From JBBQXK01 sp038209775 (lineage in GTDB: Bacteria > Pseudomonadota > Alphaproteobacteria > Rhodobacterales > Rhodobacteraceae): a stretch of 64,000 bases of DNA. How positions within the stretch are numbered: the stretch's first letter is position 1; every line of letters starts with the position of its first letter. Below, one piece after another: positions 25,961 through 34,239 of the stretch. The notes below the pieces were generated by a model. The model did not search any database and was not told where the DNA came from. It saw nothing but the letters and a program-made list of their open reading frames with translations. Position numbers and translations under genes: made by a program. The stretch is from positions 7,234 through 71,233 of the forward strand of contig JBBQXK010000017.1 in assembly GCA_038209775.1 (NCBI GenBank), read 5' to 3'.

Positions 25961-26814
25961 TGAACGATCACCGGGCCATCGGCGCCCAAATCCGCATGCG
26001 GCTGCCCAGCCTCACACCGCTGGAGGGCAAGGTGGCCGCCGACGTGATGGCGCGCCGCGACATCACCGACGACACATCGTTGCGCGAGGTGGCCGAAGGG
26101 TCCGGCGTGTCGGATGCGATGGTGGTCAAGGTGGCCAAGAAACTGGGCTTCGCGGGCTTCCGCGAATTCCGTCAGGGGCTTGTCGGCTACTACGGTTCCG
26201 ACACGGCGGCCCTGCACTCGGAAATTTCGGTCGACGACACGGCAGGCCAAGTCGTCCAAAAGGTGTTCCGCACCGCCATGCAGGCCCTTGAGGAAACCTT
26301 TGCCATCCTTGACCTTGAGGCGTTTGAGCGTGCCGCCGACTACCTCCACCGCGCCCGCCAACGCGATTTCTACGGCCTTGGCGGCTCCGCCCAGATCGCC
26401 CGCGATGTCAGCCACAAGTTCCTGCGCATCGGCCTGCGTACATCCGTGTTCGACGATGCCCACATGATGATGATGTCGGCATCCCTCCTGTCGCCCGACG
26501 ATGTGGCCGTCGCCTTCTCCCACTCCGGCAGCACCAGTGCGGTCATCGACGCCCTCGAACTCGCCCGCCGCAACGGCGCGCGCACCATCGCCGTCACCAA
26601 CTACGCCGACAGCCACCTCGCCCGCCTTGCCGATGTGGTGCTGTGTTCCACCGCCCAGAACTCGCCCCTTCTTGGCGAAAACGCCACCGCCCGCATCGCG
26701 CAACTGAACCTTCTGGATGCGCTTTTCGTCGCCACCGCGCAGCGTGACCGCCAAAGGGCCGATGCCAACCTTGCCCGCACCATGCGCGCCGTCCAGTCCA
26801 AGCGAAAGCCGTGA
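25960..26814 (+). CDS. RpiR-family transcriptional regulator
   Basis: 284 residues from the ATG at 25960. The N-terminal helix-turn-helix (about 1-77) includes SLREVAEGSGVSDAMVVKVAKKLGFAGFREF, typical of RpiR. A SIS sugar-isomerase fold (about 115-255) follows, with FYGLGGSAQIARDVSHKFLRIG and VAFSHSGSTSAVIDAL, the Ser/Thr-rich loop that binds a phosphosugar. Such regulators usually repress catabolic genes until a sugar phosphate is present. It sits within the operon it probably controls, and the palindromes at 21316 and near 22359 are its likely sites. Confidence 0.92.
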   Translation: MNDHRAIGAQIRMRLPSLTPLEGKVAADVMARRDITDDTSLREVAEGSGVSDAMVVKVAKKLGFAGFREFRQGLVGYYGSDTAALHSEISVDDTAGQVVQKVFRTAMQALEETFAILDLEAFERAADYLHRARQRDFYGLGGSAQIARDVSHKFLRIGLRTSVFDDAHMMMMSASLLSPDDVAVAFSHSGSTSAVIDALELARRNGARTIAVTNYADSHLARLADVVLCSTAQNSPLLGENATARIAQLNLLDALFVATAQRDRQRADANLARTMRAVQSKRKP

Positions 26815-26815
26815 C

Positions 26816-27688
26816 ATGCCAACCGTCCTGATCGCAGGCTCGCTCCACCACGACATCATGATCGAGGCCGACCACCTGCCGCAACGTGACGAGACCGCCG
26901 TTGGCACCCGCTGGTACCCCAAATTCGGCGGCAAGGGCGGCAATCAGGCGGTGGCGGTGGCCCGCGCCGGGGTGCCCGCGCGCATGTTCGGGGCCGTGGG
27001 GTGTGACGGCTTCGGGGCCTACCTGACCGCAGCACTGGACGCAGGCGGCGTTGACCGCCGCTATGTGCGCGAAATCCCCGACGCCCCATCGGGGATGAGC
27101 GTCGCAATCATCGACAGCACCGGCGACTATGCCGCCGCCATCGTATCGGGCGCGAACCTGTTGCTCGATGCCGCCACCCTCACCGATGATGCCCTGTGGC
27201 AGGACGTCACCGTTCTGGTCCTGCAAAACGAAATCCCCGAGACCATCAATATCGCCGCTGCCACGCAAGCCCGCGCACGCGGCGTGCGCGTCGTCCTGAA
27301 CGCCGCCCCCGCCCGCCCCCTGCCACCCGCCCTGCGCCGCCGCGTCGATGTCCTCATCGTCAACGCCGTCGAGGCCGCGATGATGGGCACCGAACCCGTC
27401 ACCGACCTCGCCTCGGCCATGACAGCAGCGCACCACCTTGCCACCGATTTCGACAGCGTCATCGTCACCGCCGGCGCGCACGGCCTTGCCGCCTGGACGC
27501 TTGCGGATGAACGCCTGACCCTGCCCGCCACCCCGGTGCAGGTGGTCAGCACCCACGGCGCGGGCGATGCCTTTACCGGCACCCTCGCCGCCTGTCTTGC
27601 CCTGGGCCACCCCCTGACCGCCGCCTGCCGATCCGCTTCAGATGCCGCCGCAAGGCATGTCGTGGGGCAGGGTGGTGGCCCGGCCTGA
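26816..27688 (+). CDS. PfkB-family carbohydrate kinase (ribokinase-like)
   Basis: 290 residues, ATG at 26816 one base after the RpiR stop. The two PfkB signatures are present: an N-terminal KFGGKGGNQAVAVARAG (Gly-Gly substrate clamp) and a C-terminal VSTHGAGDAFTGTLAACLA with the catalytic Asp of GAGD and the anion hole. VLNAAPARPLP matches the ribokinase NPAPA-like segment. It probably phosphorylates the imported sugar or the product of the isomerase, giving the RpiR ligand. Last gene of the plus-strand operon, convergent with the minus-strand block. Confidence 0.92.
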   Translation: MPTVLIAGSLHHDIMIEADHLPQRDETAVGTRWYPKFGGKGGNQAVAVARAGVPARMFGAVGCDGFGAYLTAALDAGGVDRRYVREIPDAPSGMSVAIIDSTGDYAAAIVSGANLLLDAATLTDDALWQDVTVLVLQNEIPETINIAAATQARARGVRVVLNAAPARPLPPALRRRVDVLIVNAVEAAMMGTEPVTDLASAMTAAHHLATDFDSVIVTAGAHGLAAWTLADERLTLPATPVQVVSTHGAGDAFTGTLAACLALGHPLTAACRSASDAAARHVVGQGGGPA

Positions 27689-27706
27689 CCCGCGGAAAAT
27701 GTACGA

Positions 27707-27761
27707 GTGTATGTACAGTTGTAATTCGGATGCCGTACGGCCCGAATACGGGATGAATACG
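27707..27761. repeat. Array of 11-bp phased repeats, copy A
   Basis: Five imperfect 11-bp units, read on the minus strand as YGTAYnnnATC-like. The first (GTGTATGTACA on plus) equals a unit of copy B, and the next four differ by 2, 1, 3 and 5 bases. Total 44 of 55 identical to 37727-37781, in inverted orientation. It lies between the convergent ends of the PfkB and SDR genes, where no promoter is needed. Weaker similarity continues inward to about 27776. Confidence 0.75.
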
Positions 27762-27809
27762 CCAAAAACCCAGCATCACCAGCCGCTTGGCGGCGGAAAA
27801 GCGGTCCCG

Positions 27810-28517
27810 CTATCTCGCCCCCGAAACCGATGCCGGGTTCACCGGCAGAATATCAAACCGCGCCACATCCACATTCGGCGGCAGCGCCAGCACCGCCATC
27901 ACCATCGCCGCCACATCACCCGGCTGAACGGCGGTATTCCCCGCATACATCGTCGCCCGCGCCTCGGGGCCCAGAATGTCCTTGTAGAGCTGCGTCTCCA
28001 CCCGCCCCGCCACGATCTCGGTCACCCGCACCCCGCTGGGTGCCAGTTCCAGCCGCAGCGTCTGTGCAAAGCCGCCAATGGCGGCCTTGGTCGCGCAGTA
28101 AACAGCCATGTTCACAAACGGCGCATGCCCCGCCACCGACCCCGTAAAGAACACATGCCCCCGCCCACGGGCCCGCATCCCCGGCACCACCATCCGCGTC
28201 AGCGCCAGCACCGACGTCAGGTTCAGCGCGATAGCCCGATCAGTAACCCCCTCATCCGCATCACAAAAATGCCCCAAGGGTGGCACCATCCCCGCGTTGT
28301 TCACCAGCACATCCGGCGCCAGCCCCGCCACCGCCCGCCGCAACGCCTCACGGTCCGTGACATCCACCCGCACCGGCACCAGCCCTGGCTCACCCCCCAG
28401 AACCTCCAGCGCCGCCACGTCGCGGCCCATGCACACCACCTCATGCCCCGCATCGCGCAGGGCAATGGCAATCGCCCGCCCGATCCCGCTCGTGGCCCCC
28501 GTCACCAGCGCCTGCAT
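27810..28517 (-). CDS. Short-chain dehydrogenase/reductase
   Basis: 235 residues. Classical SDR: TGATSGIGRAIAIAL (NAD(P)-binding TGxxxGIG), NNAGMVPPLG, the catalytic Ser in FTGSVAGHAP and YCATK supplying Tyr and Lys. CMGRDVAAL at the end of beta-2 with an Arg suggests NADP(H). It probably oxidises or reduces a hydroxyl or keto group in the pathway of the operon. Its ATG shares one base with the stop of the FAD oxidoreductase (TGATG). Last of six coupled genes. Confidence 0.92.
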   Translation of the reverse strand: MQALVTGATSGIGRAIAIALRDAGHEVVCMGRDVAALEVLGGEPGLVPVRVDVTDREALRRAVAGLAPDVLVNNAGMVPPLGHFCDADEGVTDRAIALNLTSVLALTRMVVPGMRARGRGHVFFTGSVAGHAPFVNMAVYCATKAAIGGFAQTLRLELAPSGVRVTEIVAGRVETQLYKDILGPEARATMYAGNTAVQPGDVAAMVMAVLALPPNVDVARFDILPVNPASVSGAR

Positions 28518-29725
28518 CAGATCACCGCCTTCTCCAGAAACGGCCGCCCCTCGACAATCCGCTCATACCCCACAGCCGACAGGTCCAGCGTGCGGAACCC
28601 GCCATAGACGATCAGCTCCGCCACCCCCCGCCCCGCCGCCGGCCCCTGCTGCAACCCGTGGCCCGAAAACCCGTTGGCATAGACAAAGTTGGTCACCTCG
28701 GGGTGCCGCCCGACGATCAGGTTGTGGTCCAACGTATTGAAATCATAATGACCCGCCCAAAAGTTCACCACCTTGACCGCCTCGAACGCCGCCGACCGCG
28801 CGGCGATATGGGGCCAGATGATATCCTCAAACTCATGGTGTCGCGGCTCAAAATCGTCAAAGTCCACGGCGGGGTCGGTCACCGGCGGACACCCCGACAG
28901 AAAGAACCGCCCCTCGGGCCTGCAAAACGTGCCGGTGTGGTCGATCACCAGCGGCAGATGCCCGCCGTTCACCGTGGCCGTCCCCTCGGGCGACGTTGCA
29001 CAATCAAACACAAAGATCGTCCGCTTGCGCGGCTCGACCGGCACATCCAGCCCCGCCATCCGCGCCGTCAGCGCTGCACGCGGTCCGCTGGCGTTGATGA
29101 TGGTGCCAGCGCTGACAATTGCCCCGGATTTCAGCGTCACCGCGGTCACGCGGTTGCCGTCGCGCCCGATACCCACCACCTCATCGGTCACATAGGTGGC
29201 GCCCTGTTCGCGCGCCTTGGCCCTGAACCCGTTCATCAGCCCGGTGTTGGAAAACCACCCCTCGCCCGACCGGCCATAGGACGCCAGCCTTATGTCATCC
29301 ACGTTCAGATGCGGGAATGCGCGGTGCAACTCCTCGGGACCCCACAGCACCACATCGGCCCCGCAGGCCCGCTGTACCGCATTGTTTTCACGCAAGGTTT
29401 GTTCCTGCTCCGGCGTAGCCGCCAGAAACAGATACCCGGCCTGATGAAAGTTCAGGTCGGGCGCAGCCTCGCCCTTCACCTTCATCACCGTCGCGAAGTC
29501 CTTGATGAACCCGCTGCCGAACTTGCCGATCTCCACGTTGATCGGGTTGGAAAACTGCGTCCTGATCGACGCCGCCGACAGCGAGGTGGACGCGCGCGCA
29601 TAGGTCGGGTCGCGTTCCACCACCAGAACCGAGCCGTCGAAATCCGGGTTCGCCGTCAGGAAATACGCGATGGACGACCCGATCACCGCCCCCCCCACGA
29701 TCACCACATCATAGCGGGGGTTCAC
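28517..29725 (-). CDS. FAD-dependent oxidoreductase (DAO family)
   Basis: 402 residues. The N-terminal dinucleotide fold is VVIVGGAVIGSSIAYFL (GxGxxG-like, with Ala) followed by VLVVERD. The C-terminal motif is FVYANGFSGHGLQQGPAAGRGVAELI, typical of the D-amino-acid oxidase/glycine oxidase/FOXRED1-like group, as is the ASTSLSAASIRTQFSNP segment. It oxidises an amine or hydroxy acid with FAD; the substrate is unknown. It overlaps the uronate-dehydrogenase-like gene upstream (29722-29725) and the SDR downstream. Confidence 0.9.
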   Translation of the reverse strand: MNPRYDVVIVGGAVIGSSIAYFLTANPDFDGSVLVVERDPTYARASTSLSAASIRTQFSNPINVEIGKFGSGFIKDFATVMKVKGEAAPDLNFHQAGYLFLAATPEQEQTLRENNAVQRACGADVVLWGPEELHRAFPHLNVDDIRLASYGRSGEGWFSNTGLMNGFRAKAREQGATYVTDEVVGIGRDGNRVTAVTLKSGAIVSAGTIINASGPRAALTARMAGLDVPVEPRKRTIFVFDCATSPEGTATVNGGHLPLVIDHTGTFCRPEGRFFLSGCPPVTDPAVDFDDFEPRHHEFEDIIWPHIAARSAAFEAVKVVNFWAGHYDFNTLDHNLIVGRHPEVTNFVYANGFSGHGLQQGPAAGRGVAELIVYGGFRTLDLSAVGYERIVEGRPFLEKAVI

Positions 29726-30543
29726 TTGGCCACCTCGTCATCGGGATGCCCAAGGTTCACGAACCAGCCGCCAAGGCATTGGGTTGCGCCGTCCTTCGGA
29801 TCGGGCAGGGGAGTCTTTGCCTCAACCCCCGCGCGGAAGGCTTCGGTATTGTCCTGCGGGTGAAATCCGAGGTGTCCGGCCAGCCGGTTGTCCAGCGGCT
29901 TGTGGGTGTTGTCGGACGTGCCGAACGACACCGTGAACCCCACGCCCTGTGCCGTCAGCGCCGCCGTCACCAGCCGCACGCAATCATCGAACGAAAGCCA
30001 AGACCACAGCATCCGGCGGTCCACCGGTTCGGGGAAGGACGAAAAGATGCGCAGCGCAACCGTCTCGATCCCGAACTTGTCCCAGTAAAGCCGCCCCAGA
30101 TCCTCGGCAAAGCATTTGGACAGACCATAGAGCCCGTCGGGACGGTGCGGGGCGTCGGTGTCGATGTGGTCGCGCAGTTGGTGATATCCGATGGCATGAA
30201 CCGAGCTGGCATAGACGACCCGGGCAACCCCTTGTTTCCGCGCGCCTTCATAGATGTGATAGCTGCCCCGGATATTGCCGTTCAGCACCTCGTCCCAGGG
30301 CCGCTCCATCGCCGCACCGCCAAAATGGACAATGGCATCGACGCCTTGGCACAGGTCCAGAACGGCGCTCTCATCGGCCAGTTCGGCCACGATCATCTCT
30401 TCGTTGGGCTGCAGGTCGGTCACGGGAACCCTGTCGGTCAGGCGCAGCTTGCGGGCAAGCGGACCCAATCCGCGGCGCAACTGCGTGCCAAGCCGCCCCG
30501 CCGCCCCGGTCAACAGCAGCGTATCAAAACGTGGTTCGGTCAT
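29722..30543 (-). CDS. Uronate-dehydrogenase-like NAD(P)-dependent sugar dehydrogenase
   Basis: 273 residues from the ATG at 30543 (MTEPRFDTLLLTG), which overlaps the HyuB stop. The extended-SDR pattern is LTGAAGRLGTQLRRGL, VHFGGAAMERPW, VVYASSVHAIGYH and YGLSKCFAEDLGRLYWDKFG (YxxxK). The last two segments match the uronate dehydrogenases of Agrobacterium and Pseudomonas, which oxidise hexuronates to aldarolactones with NAD. Assignment to that family is good; the true substrate may differ. It is the fourth of six coupled genes. Confidence 0.8.
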   Translation of the reverse strand: MTEPRFDTLLLTGAAGRLGTQLRRGLGPLARKLRLTDRVPVTDLQPNEEMIVAELADESAVLDLCQGVDAIVHFGGAAMERPWDEVLNGNIRGSYHIYEGARKQGVARVVYASSVHAIGYHQLRDHIDTDAPHRPDGLYGLSKCFAEDLGRLYWDKFGIETVALRIFSSFPEPVDRRMLWSWLSFDDCVRLVTAALTAQGVGFTVSFGTSDNTHKPLDNRLAGHLGFHPQDNTEAFRAGVEAKTPLPDPKDGATQCLGGWFVNLGHPDDEVAK

Positions 30544-32162
30544 GGTTTGCCCCCGGTCACATAGCCCCTTTGCACGTCGGTTTGCCGCGCCGCAGGGTCG
30601 CGCAAGGCCGGATCGCCGAACCCAGCCCCCCCCGGCACGTTCAGGATCAGCCGCCGACCGGCCGGCACATGCTGCCACCCCTTGGGGTTAAGCTTTGTCC
30701 CGTCATCCAGCGCCACCCCGCCCGCAGCACCGTCACCGCCGCCGTCACGGCCACGGGCGGGATGGTTCACGCGGTCGAACATTGCCGAGAAATCAAACTC
30801 ATGCCCCGGCGCCGGTTCAATCTCGATCACCTGCCCCAGCCCGCCGCGATACTGGCCGTCACCCCCGGAATCCGGCCGCAATTCCTTGCGCCACACCACC
30901 AGCGGGCCGGTCTGCTCGGTCGCCTCGACCGGCATCGTCATCACGCCTGAGGGGAACGCGGTCGCCGACAGCCCGTCCTGCCCCGGTCGTGCCCCCATGC
31001 CACCCGAGTTGAACATCAGGATCTCGGCCCGGCGCCCCGCCCCCCCCGCCACGGGGCGCACCGACATGTGGATGTTCCACAACGCCGCCGCCCCTTCGGC
31101 CAGGATCTTCCCCGGCAGCGCATGCGCCAAGGCCCCCAGCACCAGATCGGGCACCATGTGGCCGATGACGTGGCGCAGGGATACCGGGGCGGGGCGGGGG
31201 GCGTTCAGGATGTTTTCGGGGGACGAGATGGTGAACAAATCCAGCGACGCCCAGTTGTTGGGAATCCCGGGGGCCACCACGCATTTCAGCGCATAGCAGG
31301 CATAGGCCTTGGCATAGATCATCGGCACGTTGATCCCCCAGCGGCTGATCCCGCTGGACCCGGTGAAATCCACGTTGACTGCATCACCCTGCACCGACAC
31401 CCTTGCCGCCAGCCGCACCGGCGCATCATAGCCATCGGTATCCAGCACATTGTCCCACGCCCCCTGCGGCAGTGCGTGGATCAGGGCCAGCGTGGCGGCG
31501 CGGGTGCGGGCAAAGATGAACTCGCCCAATGTATCCAGCGACATAAGCCCGATTTCACCCATCATCGCGATCAGCCGCCGATGGCCCACATCGTTACAGG
31601 CGGCCAGCGAATAGAAATCGCCGATCACCTGTTCCGGTTCGCGCACATTCGCCCGCAACAGCGCGATCAGGGTCATGTTCACCGCACCGCGTTCGGCGAA
31701 TTTCATGATCGGGATCTGGATGCCTTCCTCATAGACCGACTTTCCGTCCGCCCCGAACCCCCGCCCGCCGACATCGACGACATGCGCCGTGCAGGCAAAG
31801 AACCCGACCAGCCGGTCCCCCAGAAACGACGGCGACACCATGGTGATGTCATGCAGATGGCCGGTGCCAAGCCAGGGGTCGTTGGTGACATAGGTATCAC
31901 CGGGGAACATGTTTTCCCGCCCGATATGGGCAACGAAATGCCCGACAGCCTCGGCCATGGTGTTCACATGGCCTGGCGTCCCTGTCACCGCCTGCGCCAG
32001 CATCCGGCCTTGCGGGTCGAACACGCCGGCCGACAGATCACCCGCCTCGCGCACTGATGTCGAAAAGGCGGTGCGCAACAGGGTCATCGCCTGTTCTTCC
32101 ACCACCGAAATCAGGCGGTTCCACATCACCTGCATGCGGATGTCGCGGGTGGGGTCAGACAT
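30540..32162 (-). CDS. Hydantoinase B/oxoprolinase family protein
   Basis: 540 residues, close to the usual HyuB length. The N-terminus MWNRLISVVEEQAMTLLRTAFSTSVREAGDLSAGVFD is diagnostic for the family. GHLHDITMVSP, ACTAHVVDVGG and FTGSSGISRWGINVPM are further conserved blocks. With HyuA it forms ATP-dependent lactam or N-heterocycle-opening enzymes (hydantoinase, 5-oxoprolinase, acetone carboxylase relatives). Its start overlaps the HyuA stop by 8 bases, as expected for a heteromeric enzyme. Confidence 0.93.
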   Translation of the reverse strand: MSDPTRDIRMQVMWNRLISVVEEQAMTLLRTAFSTSVREAGDLSAGVFDPQGRMLAQAVTGTPGHVNTMAEAVGHFVAHIGRENMFPGDTYVTNDPWLGTGHLHDITMVSPSFLGDRLVGFFACTAHVVDVGGRGFGADGKSVYEEGIQIPIMKFAERGAVNMTLIALLRANVREPEQVIGDFYSLAACNDVGHRRLIAMMGEIGLMSLDTLGEFIFARTRAATLALIHALPQGAWDNVLDTDGYDAPVRLAARVSVQGDAVNVDFTGSSGISRWGINVPMIYAKAYACYALKCVVAPGIPNNWASLDLFTISSPENILNAPRPAPVSLRHVIGHMVPDLVLGALAHALPGKILAEGAAALWNIHMSVRPVAGGAGRRAEILMFNSGGMGARPGQDGLSATAFPSGVMTMPVEATEQTGPLVVWRKELRPDSGGDGQYRGGLGQVIEIEPAPGHEFDFSAMFDRVNHPARGRDGGGDGAAGGVALDDGTKLNPKGWQHVPAGRRLILNVPGGAGFGDPALRDPAARQTDVQRGYVTGGKP

Positions 32163-34239
32163 CGGCGGCCTCCTTGCGGATGATCAGCAGCGACCCGTCA
32201 GCTTGCATCACCACATCGAAGGGTGAGGTGACGACGGTCGAGGTTTCGCTTTCCACGATCACCACAGGCCCGCTGACCCGCGCCCCGGGGGGCAGGGCGG
32301 CGCGGTCAAGGATGCCGGTGGTCAGGGATAGCCCGGTTGCGGGGTCAAAGACGGCGCGGGTTTCCGTGGCGGTGACCCTCGTTGTGCCAAGGGTGATCGC
32401 AACCCGGTCAGGCAGGGGGCGCACGTCTTCGGCCTTGACCGACCAGGTGACAACCTCGATCTCCAACGCCCCAAGCCCGTCGATGGCGCGGCCAAAGAAG
32501 GTGGCATAGGCGTCGCGGAAGGCATCCCGCAGCGCCGCCACATCGCCGCGGGCAAAGGGGCGGTCGGGCAGGGGGACGGGAATTTCCCACCCCTGACCCA
32601 CATAGCGCATGAAGGCGGTCATTTCGCGCCGGATGGTGCCCTCCGACCCCGATCGCACAAAACCTTCGGCGGTGGCGGTCAACCCGGCCAGCATGGCGTT
32701 CACAGCGCCCACATCGAAGGCCGACAGGCGGGTGACCTTGGACACCAAGGCCTCATACCCAAACGGCGCCCGCAGGAAACCGATGGCCGACCCCACCCCT
32801 GCGCCCGGCGGCACAAGGCAGCGGTCGATGCCCAGCTTTTCGCACAGACGGGCCGCATGCAGGGGGGCGGCACCGCCAAAGGCGATCATGACGTTGTCCG
32901 AGATGTCCTTGCCGTTTTCCACCGCATGGACGCGGGCGGCATTGGCCATGTTCTCATCCACCACCTCGCAGATGCCAAAGGCGGCTGACATGGCGTCCAG
33001 CCCCAGCCGGTTACCCACGTCGTGGGCAATGGCGGTGGCGGCCAGATCGGCGGACAACCGGATGGCCCCCCCCGCGAAATTGTCAGGATCGATCTTGCCC
33101 AGCACCACATCGGCATCGGTGATCGCCGGCCGCACCCCACCCCGGCCATAGCACGCCGGCCCCGGTTCTGACCCCGCCGATTCCGGCCCGGTCTGGATAC
33201 GGCCCAAGCTGTCCACCCAGGCCAGAGACCCGCCACCCGCGCCAATCTCGATCATCTCGATCACCGGGATGGATATGGGCATGCCCGACCCCTTGGCAAA
33301 GCGGGTGGTGCGGGCCACCTCGAATGTGCGGGCGGTGCGGGGGGCGAAATCCTCGATCAGGCAAATCTTGGCGGTGGTGCCGCCCATGTCATAGCTGACC
33401 ACTTTCGACAGCCCGAACCGCCGCGCCACATCGGCGGCAAAGATCGCGCCCCCCGCTGGCCCGCTTTCCACCAGTCGCACCGGGAACGCCGCTGCCGTAT
33501 CGACCGAGATCAGACCACCGCCCGAATGGATCATGAACACCGGGCAATCCGCCCCCATATCCCTGAGCCGCACCTGCAGGCGGACCAGATAATCGGCCAT
33601 CATCGGCTGCACATAGGCATTGGCGCAGACGGTGTTGAACCGCTCGAACTCACGCATCTGCGGGCTGACTTCGGACGAAATCGAGATCGGCAAGGCGACC
33701 CGCGCCCCGATGATATCGCGCGCCCGGGCCTCGTGCGCGCCGTTCATGTAGGAATGGAGAAACCCGATGGCGACAGCACCATAGCCCCCATCCGCGATGC
33801 GGTCGGCAATCGCCGCCAGCCCCGCCTCGTCCAGCGGCATCAACTCTTGCCCCTGCGCGCCGATGCGGCCCCGCACGGGCATCCGGTCCTCGCGCGGGAC
33901 CAATGGCCGGGGCAATGTCAGGTTCAGATCGTACTGGTCGAACCTGCTTTCCGTACGCATCTCGATCACATCGCGAAAGCCTTCGGTGGTGACAAACGCC
34001 ACCCTCGCCCCCCGCCGTTCGATCAGCGCATTGGTGGCCAGCGTGGTGCCGTGAATGACGATATCCAGATCGCCCGGCACAAGGCCCGCATAGCGCAGTA
34101 CCATCACGATCCCGTCGAGGATCGCCTGTTCGGGGGCCGCCGGGGTGGTCAGCACCTTGGCCGAGAACATCCGGCCATGCGCCTCAAGCACCACGTCGGT
34201 AAAGGTACCGCCGATGTCTGCGCCAAGGCGGATGGTCAT
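32155..34239 (-). CDS. Hydantoinase A/oxoprolinase family protein
   Basis: 694 residues. ASKHA-type phosphate-binding motifs occur at DIGGTFTDVVLEAHG near the start and SYDMGGTTAKICLIED in the middle. IHGTTLATNALIERRGARVAFVTTEGFRD is the standard HyuA segment. C-terminal half has AFGGAAPLHAARLCEKLGI. It hydrolyses ATP to activate an amide or keto group for the HyuB partner. Overlaps the TPP enzyme (34236-34239) and HyuB. The ring-opened or phosphorylated substrate cannot be told. Confidence 0.94.
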   Translation of the reverse strand: MTIRLGADIGGTFTDVVLEAHGRMFSAKVLTTPAAPEQAILDGIVMVLRYAGLVPGDLDIVIHGTTLATNALIERRGARVAFVTTEGFRDVIEMRTESRFDQYDLNLTLPRPLVPREDRMPVRGRIGAQGQELMPLDEAGLAAIADRIADGGYGAVAIGFLHSYMNGAHEARARDIIGARVALPISISSEVSPQMREFERFNTVCANAYVQPMMADYLVRLQVRLRDMGADCPVFMIHSGGGLISVDTAAAFPVRLVESGPAGGAIFAADVARRFGLSKVVSYDMGGTTAKICLIEDFAPRTARTFEVARTTRFAKGSGMPISIPVIEMIEIGAGGGSLAWVDSLGRIQTGPESAGSEPGPACYGRGGVRPAITDADVVLGKIDPDNFAGGAIRLSADLAATAIAHDVGNRLGLDAMSAAFGICEVVDENMANAARVHAVENGKDISDNVMIAFGGAAPLHAARLCEKLGIDRCLVPPGAGVGSAIGFLRAPFGYEALVSKVTRLSAFDVGAVNAMLAGLTATAEGFVRSGSEGTIRREMTAFMRYVGQGWEIPVPLPDRPFARGDVAALRDAFRDAYATFFGRAIDGLGALEIEVVTWSVKAEDVRPLPDRVAITLGTTRVTATETRAVFDPATGLSLTTGILDRAALPPGARVSGPVVIVESETSTVVTSPFDVVMQADGSLLIIRKEAADV

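Noticed and set aside
32155..34239. 5-oxoprolinase or acetone carboxylase as a firm name for HyuA/HyuB
   Set aside because: Family motifs do not discriminate, no third acetone carboxylase subunit is present, and the operon partners do not fit either pathway.
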